From contig JAICTU010000274.1 in NCBI GenBank assembly GCA_025936205.1, positions 1 to 12,239 on the forward strand: DNA of 12,239 nt, given 5' to 3'. Both the position numbers and the translations under genes were made by a program. The notes under the pieces are model-generated. The model had not been told where the DNA came from and ran no database searches. It saw only the letters and a program-made list of their open reading frames with translations. The DNA is from Polyangiaceae bacterium. GTDB lineage: Bacteria; Myxococcota; Polyangia; Polyangiales; Polyangiaceae. Numbering within the stretch: the first letter of the stretch is position 1; every line of letters starts with the position of its first letter. Shown here piece after piece: positions 1 through 6,280 of the stretch.

Positions 1-1247
1 CAGGGCGAGACCGTCGCCCGGTACTTGCCCTTGCCGCCCTCGATGGCCACGATCACCGCGCTCTTGTCCGCATCGCGGTTGGCGTTGATGCTGATGGTGC
101 CCGAGACCCCCTCGTAGTTTTTCACGTGCGTGAGCGCCTCGCGGATGCCCGCCGGATCCGTCTTGCCGCTGGAGCGGATCGCCTCGAACAGCACGCCGGC
201 AGCGTCGTAGCCCAGGGCGCCGAGGCCCGTCGGCTCCTGCCCGTACTTGGCCTTGAAGTCGCTCACGAACTTCTGCGACTTGGCCGTCGCGGCGTCGGGA
301 GCGAAGTGGTTCGAATAGAAGGAGCCGTTCAGCGCGTCCCCGCCGATCTTGAACAGGTCCGGCGCATCCCAGCCGTCGCCGCCCATCAGCGGCACCTTGA
401 GCCCCAGCCGCTGCGCGGTTCGGGCGATCGCTCCCACCTCCGCGTAGTAGCCGGGCACGTACAGGCCCTGCACGTCGGCGGCCTTGATCGCGGTGATCTG
501 CGCGCTGAAGTCCGTATCACCCGCGGAATACGACTGTTCCACCGGGATCGTGCCGCCGCCCGCGGTGAAGGCTGCCTTGAAGGCATCCGCGAGGCCGATC
601 GAGTAGTCGTTCTTCACGTCCCTCAGGATCGCGACGCGCTTGAACTTCAGCGTGTCCCGCGCGAAGTCCGCCATCACCTTGCCCTGGAACGGATCCAGGA
701 AGCACACCCGGAAGATGTAATCGCCCACCTGCGTCACCTTCGGATTGGTGGAAGAAGGCGAGATCATCGGCACCTGGCGCCGCTGCGCCACGCGCCCGCC
801 GGCGAGGGACAAGCTGGAGGCGACCTCCCCGATGATGGCGACGACCTTCTCCACGTCGATCAGGCGGGTCACGGCGTTCGCCGCCTCGGCCGAATCGCCC
901 CGGTCATCGAGCGTGACCAGCCGCACCTTCTTCCCCAGCACACCGCCCGCGGCGTTCACCTCGTCGATCGCCAGGCGGATCGCCTTGTCGGTATCCTGCC
1001 CGAAGTGCGCCGTGTTGCCGGTGAGCGACCCGTAGTGGCCCACGACAATCTCGCTGCTCGCAGGGGCATTCGGAGTGCTGGCGCTGCCGCTCGAACCGCT
1101 GGGCTTGGAATCCTTGCAGCCAAAACCAACGACTACGGCGAGCCCCGCGCCCAGCAGAAAGCGCCGGCTGATCCCGCTTTGGGGGCCCGAGACGCGCGGT
1201 TTCGAGAGGGCCTGCGAGGAAGAAGAGGAGGTCGGCGGACGGCGCAT
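1..1247 (-). CDS. Branched-chain amino-acid ABC transporter substrate-binding lipoprotein (LivJ-like), C-terminus off window
   Basis: Extracytoplasmic ligand-binding protein of the Leu/Ile/Val-type ABC uptake family (Peripl_BP_6 fold). The frame is open from the ATG at 1247 to the left edge, giving 415 codons. Residues 27-32 read SRRFLL, a Tat-like twin-arginine motif, followed by a hydrophobic stretch and Cys44 in VGFGC, an imperfect lipobox. A Ser/Gly/Ala linker (45-65) leads into the binding domain at EIVVGHYGSLTG. Further family hallmarks are AIRLAIDEVNAAGGVLGKKV, the IIGEVASS segment, VPMISPSSTNP and YIFRVCFLDPFQG. The 26-residue Ser/Arg-rich stretch before the twin arginines is unusually long, and no strong ribosome binding site precedes the ATG, so a later start is possible. 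Such proteins normally sit beside livHMGF genes; if present here they lie beyond the left edge. The ligand cannot be told from sequence alone. Confidence 0.9.
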   Translation of the reverse strand, partial: MRRPPTSSSSSQALSKPRVSGPQSGISRRFLLGAGLAVVVGFGCKDSKPSGSSGSASTPNAPASSEIVVGHYGSLTGNTAHFGQDTDKAIRLAIDEVNAAGGVLGKKVRLVTLDDRGDSAEAANAVTRLIDVEKVVAIIGEVASSLSLAGGRVAQRRQVPMISPSSTNPKVTQVGDYIFRVCFLDPFQGKVMADFARDTLKFKRVAILRDVKNDYSIGLADAFKAAFTAGGGTIPVEQSYSAGDTDFSAQITAIKAADVQGLYVPGYYAEVGAIARTAQRLGLKVPLMGGDGWDAPDLFKIGGDALNGSFYSNHFAPDAATAKSQKFVSDFKAKYGQEPTGLGALGYDAAGVLFEAIRSSGKTDPAGIREALTHVKNYEGVSGTISINANRDADKSAVIVAIEGGKGKYRATVSP

Positions 1248-1560
1248 GGCCCGCTTGTATCACGTTGGTTCAGTGCCGCGGGCAAGCTTACCTCGCGGGG
1301 AGCGCTGCCTCGTGGCGGCGAGCGCCCGAGCTGGCCTGGTAACTGGGCCGGGCGCAGTGCTCCGTTCCTGCGCGGATTTGGCTGTGTAGGTACAGTTTTT
1401 GGGGGAATGCGCCTACACACCCGGCTTGATTGACGCGCGACGCAACGGCAGACTGTAGGTGTCGGTGGGCTCCGGCGTGAGCCACGGCGGACGTTTACTT
1501 TCAACTAGCTCTTTCGTTTCGCCCTTTGACGGAGCGCGTCGAGCAGGTATCTGAGGCAGC
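1248..1560. other. Intergenic region between divergent genes (313 bp)
   Basis: No convincing gene in either strand. It must hold the promoters of the divergent substrate-binding protein (leftward) and cytochrome-like lipoprotein (rightward). A perfect 8-bp inverted repeat lies at 1383-1390/1412-1419 and is listed separately. A 5-bp hairpin, GGCTC/GAGCC, lies at 1468-1483. No -35/-10 pair is good enough to call. Confidence 0.5.
1383..1419. repeat. Inverted repeat TGTGTAGG-N21-CCTACACA
   Basis: Perfect 8-bp arms at 1383-1390 and 1412-1419, separated by 21 bp containing a T5G5 run. It lies between two divergent genes, so it could be a regulator site or an RNA hairpin. The long spacer makes a single-dimer operator less likely. 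No family can be assigned. Confidence 0.4.
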
Positions 1561-2193
1561 GTGGTGACGAGCAAGAACATGGGCAGGAACGGATGGGCGT
1601 TGGCGGTTGCGGGCCTGGGCTCGTGCCTGGTCATTGCGGCTGCCTGTGCCGGCGGTGACACCCCGCCTCGCACCGAGGAGCTCGAGCAGTCGATCTGCAA
1701 CACCTATGAGACGGACTGCGCCGTCGGCGCAGCGGGCAGCACCAGCATGGGCATGGGCGGCAGCGGGACGGGTGGCAGCACGTCCGGAACGGGCGGCAGC
1801 GCCTCGGGTACGGGCGGCAGCGCCTCGGGTGGCGCCAGTGGTTCGGGAACGGCCGGTAGTGGCACCTCGGGCAGTGGCACGGTCGTGTCGGGCGATATTT
1901 GCGACGCTCCGACGCAGGTGTTCTCGCAGAAATGCTCGTTCCAGCCGTGCCATGGCGATGGGTCGGCGAATGGCGCTTTCGCCGACAGCGAGTCGGCGGC
2001 GAAGGCCCTCCTGGACAAGGCCACCAAGAACACGCAGTGCGGTAAGTACATCGATTCCAGCGATCCGGATAAGAGCGCGCTGTTCACCAAGCTCGGCAGT
2101 CCTCCGTGCGGTGGGTCGCAAATGCCGCTGGGCTCCAAGCCGCTCGAGCAGGTGGACATCGACTGCGTCCAGAGCTGGCTGAGCCAGTTCTGA
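1561..2193 (+). CDS. Secreted Gly/Ser-rich lipoprotein with cytochrome-c-like CX4CH domain
   Basis: 210 aa. The N-terminus is a lipoprotein-type signal; Cys29 (IAAAC) is the more likely lipidation site, with Cys22 (LGSC) as an alternative. A low-complexity linker of Gly/Ser/Thr repeats spans about 56-111. The C-terminal domain has VFSQKCSFQPCHGDG, in which Cys125, Cys130 and His131 form CX4CH, followed by GSQMPLG near the end, where Met could be a distal ligand. This layout resembles the small cytochrome-c-like domains of myxobacterial and planctomycete lipoproteins, but the standard heme motif is CXXCH, so heme binding is an inference. The end has Cys pairs (PPCGG, DIDCVQSWL) seen in that group. 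GAGG at 1553-1556 lies 4 nt before the GTG at 1561 and 7 nt before a second in-frame GTG at 1564, so the start may be 1564. It appears to be transcribed alone or with the next lipoprotein gene. Confidence 0.8.
   Translation: MVTSKNMGRNGWALAVAGLGSCLVIAAACAGGDTPPRTEELEQSICNTYETDCAVGAAGSTSMGMGGSGTGGSTSGTGGSASGTGGSASGGASGSGTAGSGTSGSGTVVSGDICDAPTQVFSQKCSFQPCHGDGSANGAFADSESAAKALLDKATKNTQCGKYIDSSDPDKSALFTKLGSPPCGGSQMPLGSKPLEQVDIDCVQSWLSQF
1789..1830 (+). repeat. Tandem 21-bp repeat inside the Gly-rich linker
   Basis: Two identical 21-bp copies, 1789-1809 and 1810-1830, encode successive TGGSASG units. They sit within a longer degenerate Gly/Ser/Thr-coding stretch (about 1741-1880). Such an in-frame repeat can change linker length by slippage without breaking the frame. 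Confidence 0.8.
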
Positions 2194-2247
2194 ATCGATA
2201 CGCAGCTTACGGGCTCGTGACCGGCACTCTGTGATAAAGTAGCCGGC

Positions 2248-3000
2248 GTGAAAGCCCCCCGCTGGCGGCGCTCGGAAAGTCGGCGCTTGTCGCGGCGTTG
2301 CCGTGCCTGCGCGGTGCTGGTCTGCGTGCCTCTGGCGCTGGGCTCGAGCGCCTGCCGGCGCAGCCAGGATCCACCCGAGGCCGCGCCGTCTCCCGCGCGT
2401 ACCAGCGCCGCGGCTTCGCGGCCCGCGCCGCCGCCGAACGCCGGCGGTGCCGGCAACGCCAATTCCGGAGCCGCCGGGGCCCCCACCTCTGCCGAGGCGC
2501 TCTCGGGCGACGGCCTCTACTTATGCACAAATAAGTTCGAGGACCAGGTCGTGCAGCGCGTCGTGCTGCCCACCGGGCAGGCCTTCTTGATCTCCCATGG
2601 CCCGCAGAGCTGGCTCACGAGCGAGGGCGAGAGCCTGGAAGACGAAGACGTGCGCCAGCTGGAGCGCGCTTTTCGCGAAGCGCACTTCTTCGACTTCCCC
2701 GAGCACGTCCACACCGCAGGAGCGGCCGAGCGCGAGTGGGACCTGCGCTTCGCGACGCACGACCGCGCTCACCAGGCGGTCAGCTTTCAGGAGCCCGGGT
2801 CGCCCTTCCGCGAGCTATTTGCCGCCTGTGAACGCGCCTTCTCCAAGCTACCCACGACGCGCTCGGAGGATGTGACGATGGCGCTGGCCATCTATCGCAC
2901 GCTCGAGGAATACGCGAAGGGCATGAAGCGCCCGGATCCTCGCCGCCAGCTGCTCCTCGACTGGCTCGATTCACTGCAGGCGGAATTCCCGGGTCAGTGA
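2248..3000 (+). CDS. Predicted lipoprotein of unknown function
   Basis: 250 aa from the GTG at 2248. The N-terminus is Arg-rich (residues 5-19), followed by a hydrophobic stretch and GSSAC (Cys36), a plausible but imperfect lipobox. An Ala/Pro/Gly linker runs about 42-84. The folded part starts at GDGLYLCTNKFEDQ. It has a pattern of beta-strands, then a helix (LEDEDVRQLERAFREAHFFD), then strands with WDLRFATHDR, then a helical tail. This order is reminiscent of small secreted domains in which a Gly-turn strand precedes a 'sxedlxxLxxxLxxxxFFdl' helix (DUF6438-like), but I cannot confirm membership. No enzyme motif is seen. It follows the CX4CH lipoprotein by 54 bp on the same strand, so co-transcription is possible. 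The start is uncertain because no clear ribosome binding site precedes it. Confidence 0.7.
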   Translation: MKAPRWRRSESRRLSRRCRACAVLVCVPLALGSSACRRSQDPPEAAPSPARTSAAASRPAPPPNAGGAGNANSGAAGAPTSAEALSGDGLYLCTNKFEDQVVQRVVLPTGQAFLISHGPQSWLTSEGESLEDEDVRQLERAFREAHFFDFPEHVHTAGAAEREWDLRFATHDRAHQAVSFQEPGSPFRELFAACERAFSKLPTTRSEDVTMALAIYRTLEEYAKGMKRPDPRRQLLLDWLDSLQAEFPGQ

Positions 3001-3079
3001 CGGGCTTGGGCGCGGAGCACACGCGCGTTTCTGGCTCGTTTGACTCGAGCTCGCCTACGCTTGCGCCTCTACAGTAGTG

Positions 3080-3099
3080 CCTGTAACTGGCGTTACAGG
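3080..3099. promoter_or_regulatory. Perfect dyad upstream of the disulfide operon, candidate operator
   Basis: Inverted repeat CCTGTAAC-TGGC-GTTACAGG with perfect 8-bp arms (3080-3087, 3092-3099). It ends 7 bp before the AGGAG ribosome binding site of the VKOR-DsbA gene, where a repressor or MerR-type activator would act on a promoter. A further half-site-like TACAG occurs at 3070-3074. A weak TTGCGC (3061-3066)/TGTAAC (3082-3087) promoter would overlap the dyad. Alternatively it forms an RNA hairpin in the leader. The regulator is not identifiable here. Confidence 0.5.
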
Positions 3100-3105
3100 T
3101 TCACC

Positions 3106-3110
3106 AGGAG
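3106..3110 (+). promoter_or_regulatory. Ribosome binding site AGGAG that decides the VKOR-DsbA start
   Basis: AGGAG lies 8 nt before the GTG at 3119. This argues for that start rather than the in-frame GTG at 3077, which would translate through the dyad and has no such site. Confidence 0.75.
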
Positions 3111-3118
3111 ACCCCATC

Positions 3119-4312
3119 GTGAACCGCGTACGGCTCTTTGCTTGGATCGGCGTGGCCGGCGCCCTGTGGGGCCTGATCTTCGCCGGCATCTCCAGCCTCG
3201 ACTATGCCTCGCACCTCGACCGGGGCCTGCACGACCTGCACTGCTCCTTCATTCCCGGCGCCGAGGCTTCACCCGTGGCCGAAGGATGCCGCACGGCGTT
3301 GAACAGCCCCTACGCCGCGCTCTTCAAGCAGGAGCTCTGGGGCGGCGTACCGATCTCGCTGTTCGGCCTCGGCTGTTTCGCGTTCTTGCTCGGCCACGCG
3401 CTGTCGATCGCCTACTCGGGCCCGCGCACGACGCGCGGCGCCGGCGCGCTGTACGCAGCCTTCGCGATCTCGCCCCTGATCGTCTCGGCGATCATGTTCT
3501 CGATCAGCTGGTTCGTGCTCGGGTCGATCTGCAAGACCTGCGCGGGCATCTACACCGGCTCGGTGGTGCTCGCGATCTCCGCCCTGGGCGTGCTGGCGGG
3601 CAGCTGGGGCAACCGCGCGCCGGGCTCGGGGCGCGGGCTCGTGCTCGCGGCGGCGCTCGCCTTCGGCATGCTGCTCTTCGTGCTGGCGCCATCGGTGGTG
3701 TATGCGGCGCTGGCGCCGGACCACTCCAAGCTGGTCACGCAGTGCGGCACGGTGAAGATCCCCAAGGAGTCGCACGGCGCGCTGCTCGCGCTGCACGGCA
3801 CGGCTCCGAAGAAGCACGCGCTGTTCTTCGAAGATCCGCTGTGCCCGACCTGCAAGTCGCTGCATGAGCGCCTGCGCACGGCGGGCGTGCTCGACCGCCT
3901 CGATGTGGACCTGTCGCTGTTCCCGCTCGACAACCAGTGCAACTGGATGCTCGAGCAACCGCTGCACCCGGGCGCCTGCGCCGTGGCCCGCGCCACGCTC
4001 TGCGCCAAGTCCACGGGCGACTTTCTCGACTGGGCCTACGCCAACCAGGAAGAGCTCGCCGCTGCCGCCAAGACGGGCGGCGCCACGCTGAGCCAGTTTC
4101 TCAGCCGCAAGTGGGGCAGCGAGCTCACCAGCTGCATGAACGCGCGCGCCACCGAGCAGCGCTTGAACCGCCAGCTGCACTTCGCCGCGGACAACGCCAT
4201 CGCGGTCTCCACCCCGCAGGTCTTCATCGAGGGCCAGCGCCTGTGCGACGAGGACATCGACATGGGGTTGATGTTCGCGCTGGGCAAGCTCGCGCCGGAG
4301 CTGGTGCAATGA
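3119..4312 (+). CDS. VKOR-DsbA fusion: membrane disulfide-generating oxidoreductase
   Basis: 397 aa. The N-terminal half is a vitamin K epoxide reductase (VKOR) family membrane domain. It has a first transmembrane helix (about 7-27), a periplasmic loop with Cys42 and Cys57, the conserved WGGVPISLFGL with Ser80, and Cys138-Lys-Thr-Cys141 in a later helix as the quinone-side active site. After the last helix (about 174-198) comes a thioredoxin/DsbA-like domain. It has FFEDPLCPTCKSL with Cys242/Cys245 as active site and the cis-Pro motif STPQVFIEG. In this family the VKOR part passes electrons from the thioredoxin-like partner to quinone, so the fusion should make disulfides in exported proteins on its own. 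It replaces a DsbA/DsbB pair. Further cysteines (209, 264 region, 275 region) lie in the DsbA part. The stop overlaps the next ATG by 4 nt (ATGA), indicating translational coupling. An upstream in-frame GTG at 3077 is less likely as start. Confidence 0.92.
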   Translation: MNRVRLFAWIGVAGALWGLIFAGISSLDYASHLDRGLHDLHCSFIPGAEASPVAEGCRTALNSPYAALFKQELWGGVPISLFGLGCFAFLLGHALSIAYSGPRTTRGAGALYAAFAISPLIVSAIMFSISWFVLGSICKTCAGIYTGSVVLAISALGVLAGSWGNRAPGSGRGLVLAAALAFGMLLFVLAPSVVYAALAPDHSKLVTQCGTVKIPKESHGALLALHGTAPKKHALFFEDPLCPTCKSLHERLRTAGVLDRLDVDLSLFPLDNQCNWMLEQPLHPGACAVARATLCAKSTGDFLDWAYANQEELAAAAKTGGATLSQFLSRKWGSELTSCMNARATEQRLNRQLHFAADNAIAVSTPQVFIEGQRLCDEDIDMGLMFALGKLAPELVQ

Positions 4313-5136
4313 GCCGCTTCAAAGACCTGCTGAACGACGTACGCGACGGCGGCCACGAGGATGCGGCCCACGCCGACTTTTCGGGCGGTGGCCGCGACCC
4401 CAGGTTCGAAGAGCCCGGCTTCGAAGCTCCGAAGTCCCCGCCGGGCTTGTTGCACGGTGCGCTCGTCTCGGGCGCGGCCCTGGTCGTCGCGCTCGGCCTG
4501 GTCGGCAGCGCCGTCAAGTCGGCGGGGCGCCGGCTGGAGGCCAACGCGAGCGGCAGCGCCCAGAAGGTGGCGACCGCGCAGGAGGCCGAGGTGGCCTACT
4601 GCACCCCCGACTTCAAGACCGTGCTGGAGCGCGTGCTGCACTCCTGCGGCCTGGGCACCGCCACCGAGCGCCGCGGCTGCAAGCCGGCCGACATCAAGAC
4701 CTTCGCCGCGATCGACGACGCCGACTTCAACGCGTTGTTCACTCCCCTGAAGGAACGCGGCGGCGTGATCATGTTCGATGAGGGCAAGGACGTGCTGGAC
4801 GAGGCCGGCGCCAAGCTGCTCGACGAACGCTGGTTCGCGCGCCAGGGCGCCCGCTACTTCTTCGTGGTCGCGCGCGCCTCCAAGACGGGCACCCCGGATC
4901 AGAACCGCGCGCTCTCGCACCGCCGCGCCAACTCGGTGCTGATGCACCTGCAGCAGCTGGGAGAGGACAGCGAAGAAGAGCTGAACCAGCGCGTGGGCTT
5001 GCTCTGGCTCGGCAACGAGTTCGCCCAGCTCTCGCAAGACTACTGCGAGTGGCCCCGCTCCCGCGAGCAGGCCGTGTGCGACGAAGAAGCCATCAACCGC
5101 AGCGCGTTCGTGTCATGGGTCGACTGCCGGCTGTGA
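4309..5136 (+). CDS. Membrane-anchored OmpA-like protein with six periplasmic cysteines
   Basis: 275 aa. The N-terminal segment is hydrophilic and cytoplasmic (1-45). It is followed by one transmembrane helix (about 46-68) and a periplasmic region. Residues 152-218 fit an OmpA C-terminal-like domain: a GVIMFDEGKDVLDEAG strand/turn, a helix, then NRALSHRRANSVLMHL, close to the N-x2-LS-x2-RA-x2-V-x3-L signature of peptidoglycan-binding OmpA/MotB domains. Cysteines are at 98, 113, 124 before the domain and 246, 257, 273 after it, all on the periplasmic side, so up to three disulfides could frame the domain. Lying between a VKOR-DsbA fusion and a TlpA-like protein, with overlaps on both sides (ATGA, GTGA), it is a likely client or scaffold of that pair. 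That role is an inference. The peptidoglycan-binding assignment is moderate because the match is partial. Confidence 0.82.
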   Translation: MSRFKDLLNDVRDGGHEDAAHADFSGGGRDPRFEEPGFEAPKSPPGLLHGALVSGAALVVALGLVGSAVKSAGRRLEANASGSAQKVATAQEAEVAYCTPDFKTVLERVLHSCGLGTATERRGCKPADIKTFAAIDDADFNALFTPLKERGGVIMFDEGKDVLDEAGAKLLDERWFARQGARYFFVVARASKTGTPDQNRALSHRRANSVLMHLQQLGEDSEEELNQRVGLLWLGNEFAQLSQDYCEWPRSREQAVCDEEAINRSAFVSWVDCRL

Positions 5137-5846
5137 AGGTATCGCACGGCCTCCTGGCGCTGGCCCTCGCGCTCGGCTGCGACTCCAGCGCCGACGCGCC
5201 CGCCAAGTCGCGCGTGCAGGCCGTGCTCGCCGAGGCCGCCGGAGCGCCGGGAACGCCGCCGCCGGCACCGGCTCAGATCACCCCCACGCCGGAGCCTGCT
5301 CCTGCCAAGCCGAGGCCGCCGCTCTGCGAAGGCCAGCTCGATAGCAAGCGGGCCTTCAAGCCCGCTGCTCTCCCGCGCCAGCTGGCCCGGGCAGGGGAGA
5401 AGGGTGAGCTTCCCGACGATCCGCTCAAGGCCGCGCGCGGACACTGGCTCTGGCTCAACTTCTGGGCTGCCTGGTGCGTGCCCTGCCGTGAGGAGCTCCC
5501 ACTGCTGTTCGAGTGGCAGCAAAAGCTCGGCGAGCGCATGTCGTTCGCGTTCTTCTCCATGGACGACGACGAGCGCCAGCTCAGCGCCTTCCTCGACAAG
5601 CAGCCGGCGACGGGCCTCACGCGCACCCAGTGGCTGCCCGACGGCGCCGTGCGCAAGGCCTGGCTCGAGGCGCTCGGGCTCGAAACGGAGCCGGAGCTGC
5701 CCTTTCAGGCGCTGATCGATCCCGAGGGCCAGCTGCGTTGCACGGTGGGCGGCGCAGTGGAAGCCAAAGACCTGCCCGTGCTGGAGCAAATCGTCAGCAC
5801 CAAGATCACGAAGAGCGACAAGACCTCGAAGAAGAAGAAGAGATAG
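5133..5846 (+). CDS. TlpA/ResA-like thioredoxin lipoprotein
   Basis: 237 aa from the GTG at 5133, which overlaps the preceding stop (GTGA). An in-frame ATG at 5115 would add six residues and is a fair alternative. The signal is short and hydrophobic and ends at LALGC (Cys16), so it is probably lipid-anchored. An Ala/Pro linker covers about 36-63. The thioredoxin-like domain has WLWLNFWAAWCVPCREELPL, in which Cys115 and Cys118 form the CVPC active site. It also has the TlpA-type FFSMDDDE strand and the cis-Pro region ELPFQALIDPEGQLRC. Family members usually reduce periplasmic disulfides, for example apocytochrome c or copper-site thiols. Here the protein would complement the oxidising VKOR-DsbA. 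Cys65 and Cys203 are extra. The C-terminus is a Lys-rich tail (last residues SKKKKR), possibly binding acidic surfaces. A hairpin follows 8 bp after the stop. Confidence 0.88.
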   Translation: MKVSHGLLALALALGCDSSADAPAKSRVQAVLAEAAGAPGTPPPAPAQITPTPEPAPAKPRPPLCEGQLDSKRAFKPAALPRQLARAGEKGELPDDPLKAARGHWLWLNFWAAWCVPCREELPLLFEWQQKLGERMSFAFFSMDDDERQLSAFLDKQPATGLTRTQWLPDGAVRKAWLEALGLETEPELPFQALIDPEGQLRCTVGGAVEAKDLPVLEQIVSTKITKSDKTSKKKKR

Positions 5847-5854
5847 GCTCGGGG

Positions 5855-5871
5855 TGCGGGGCATCCCCGCA
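5855..5871 (+). terminator. Hairpin at the end of the disulfide operon
   Basis: Perfect 7-bp stem TGCGGGG/CCCCGCA with a 3-nt CAT loop, starting 8 bp after the TlpA-like stop codon. A short A/T-rich stretch (GAAATTGTG) follows but there is no proper T-run, so this is a probable rather than classical intrinsic terminator. Confidence 0.5.
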
Positions 5872-5960
5872 GAAATTGTGGCTCGGAAGCGCTCGCCTGC
5901 GACCGACTCCAGGACTGCCCACTCACCGCCTTCACCGCTGCTCGACCCGCCAGAGTCGCG

Positions 5961-6004
5961 ACGGCTCACGGCCGCCAGAGTCACGGCTCACGGCCGCCAG
6001 AGTC
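5961..6004. repeat. Tandem 22-bp direct repeat at the 3' end of the Rdx gene
   Basis: Two identical 22-bp copies (5961-5982 and 5983-6004), with an 11-bp partial third copy at 5947-5957 separated by GCG. Read on the minus strand, the repeat encodes the last residues DSGGREP of the SelW-like protein, and its junction supplies the TGA stop at 5983-5981. It looks like a recent local duplication. Confidence 0.85.
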
Positions 6005-6280
6005 ACTATGACCAAGCGCACGCTCAGGCGCGACCAGGTCGCGCACGCGGCGCTTGAGCTCTGCTGCCGCGGGGAAGCCGCCGTCGGCCTGCCGCGACCA
6101 CACCACGGTGTCATTCACCTGAATGCGGAAGGTCCCGCTCTGCTGCGACGGGATCAGCGCTACCTCACCCACCTCCGCCTCGAAGGTCGTGAGCAGCTCC
6201 TGAGCGAGCCAGGCCGAGCGCAGCATCCAGCCGCAACGGGGGCAATACTCGATGCTGATGCGCGGACGAGGCGATGCCAT
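5981..6280 (-). CDS. SelT/SelW/SelH (Rdx) family protein, cysteine form
   Basis: 99 aa. The start is ATG at 6280, overlapping the TGA of the upstream PAS gene by one base (TGATG). Residues 8-16 read ISIEYCPRC, giving Cys13-Pro-Arg-Cys16 at the position of the CXXU/CXXC redox motif of the Rdx family. The rest follows the family layout: helix LRSAWLAQELLTTF, strands around VALIPSQQSGTFRIQVNDT, VVWSRQADGGFP with the conserved Phe-Pro, then helix AAAELKRRVRDLV. The length is normal. Family members have a thioredoxin-like fold in the cytosol and are thought to handle thiol redox; the precise substrate is unknown. Both codons of the motif are ordinary TGC, so no selenocysteine is used. The last residues come from a tandem DNA repeat and are not conserved family sequence. 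Coupling to the PAS gene suggests joint expression. Confidence 0.88.
   Translation of the reverse strand: MASPRPRISIEYCPRCGWMLRSAWLAQELLTTFEAEVGEVALIPSQQSGTFRIQVNDTVVWSRQADGGFPAAAELKRRVRDLVAPERALGHSDSGGREP

Noticed and set aside
126..1433. Long plus-strand reading frame (435 codons) opposite the LivJ-type gene
   Set aside because: It is the complementary-frame shadow of the real minus-strand gene; the translation is Arg/His/Ala-rich with no motif.
1526..1553. TTGACG / TATCTG promoter before the CX4CH lipoprotein
   Set aside because: The -10 matches only three bases and transcription would start at the GTG, leaving the visible GAGG site outside the message.
2175..2187. CTGGCT-G-AGCCAG hairpin at the end of the CX4CH lipoprotein gene
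   Set aside because: One-base loop and inside the coding sequence, with no T-run; not a credible terminator.
1704..2486. Minus-strand frame of 260 codons across the two lipoprotein genes
   Set aside because: Pro/Ala-rich shadow of the Gly/Ser repeats; no start context or domain.
3937..4308. Upstream extension of the OmpA-like frame
   Set aside because: The part before 4309 is a shadow of the VKOR-DsbA gene; the ATG overlapping its stop starts the real protein.
3269..5037. Long minus-strand frames opposite the VKOR-DsbA and OmpA-like genes
   Set aside because: Arg/Ala/Gln/Glu/Val-biased shadows typical of GC-rich DNA, overlapping genes with clear motifs.
5040..5984. Minus-strand frame of 314 codons opposite the TlpA-like gene
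   Set aside because: Low-complexity Arg/Leu/Gly shadow; the plus strand has the CVPC thioredoxin motif.
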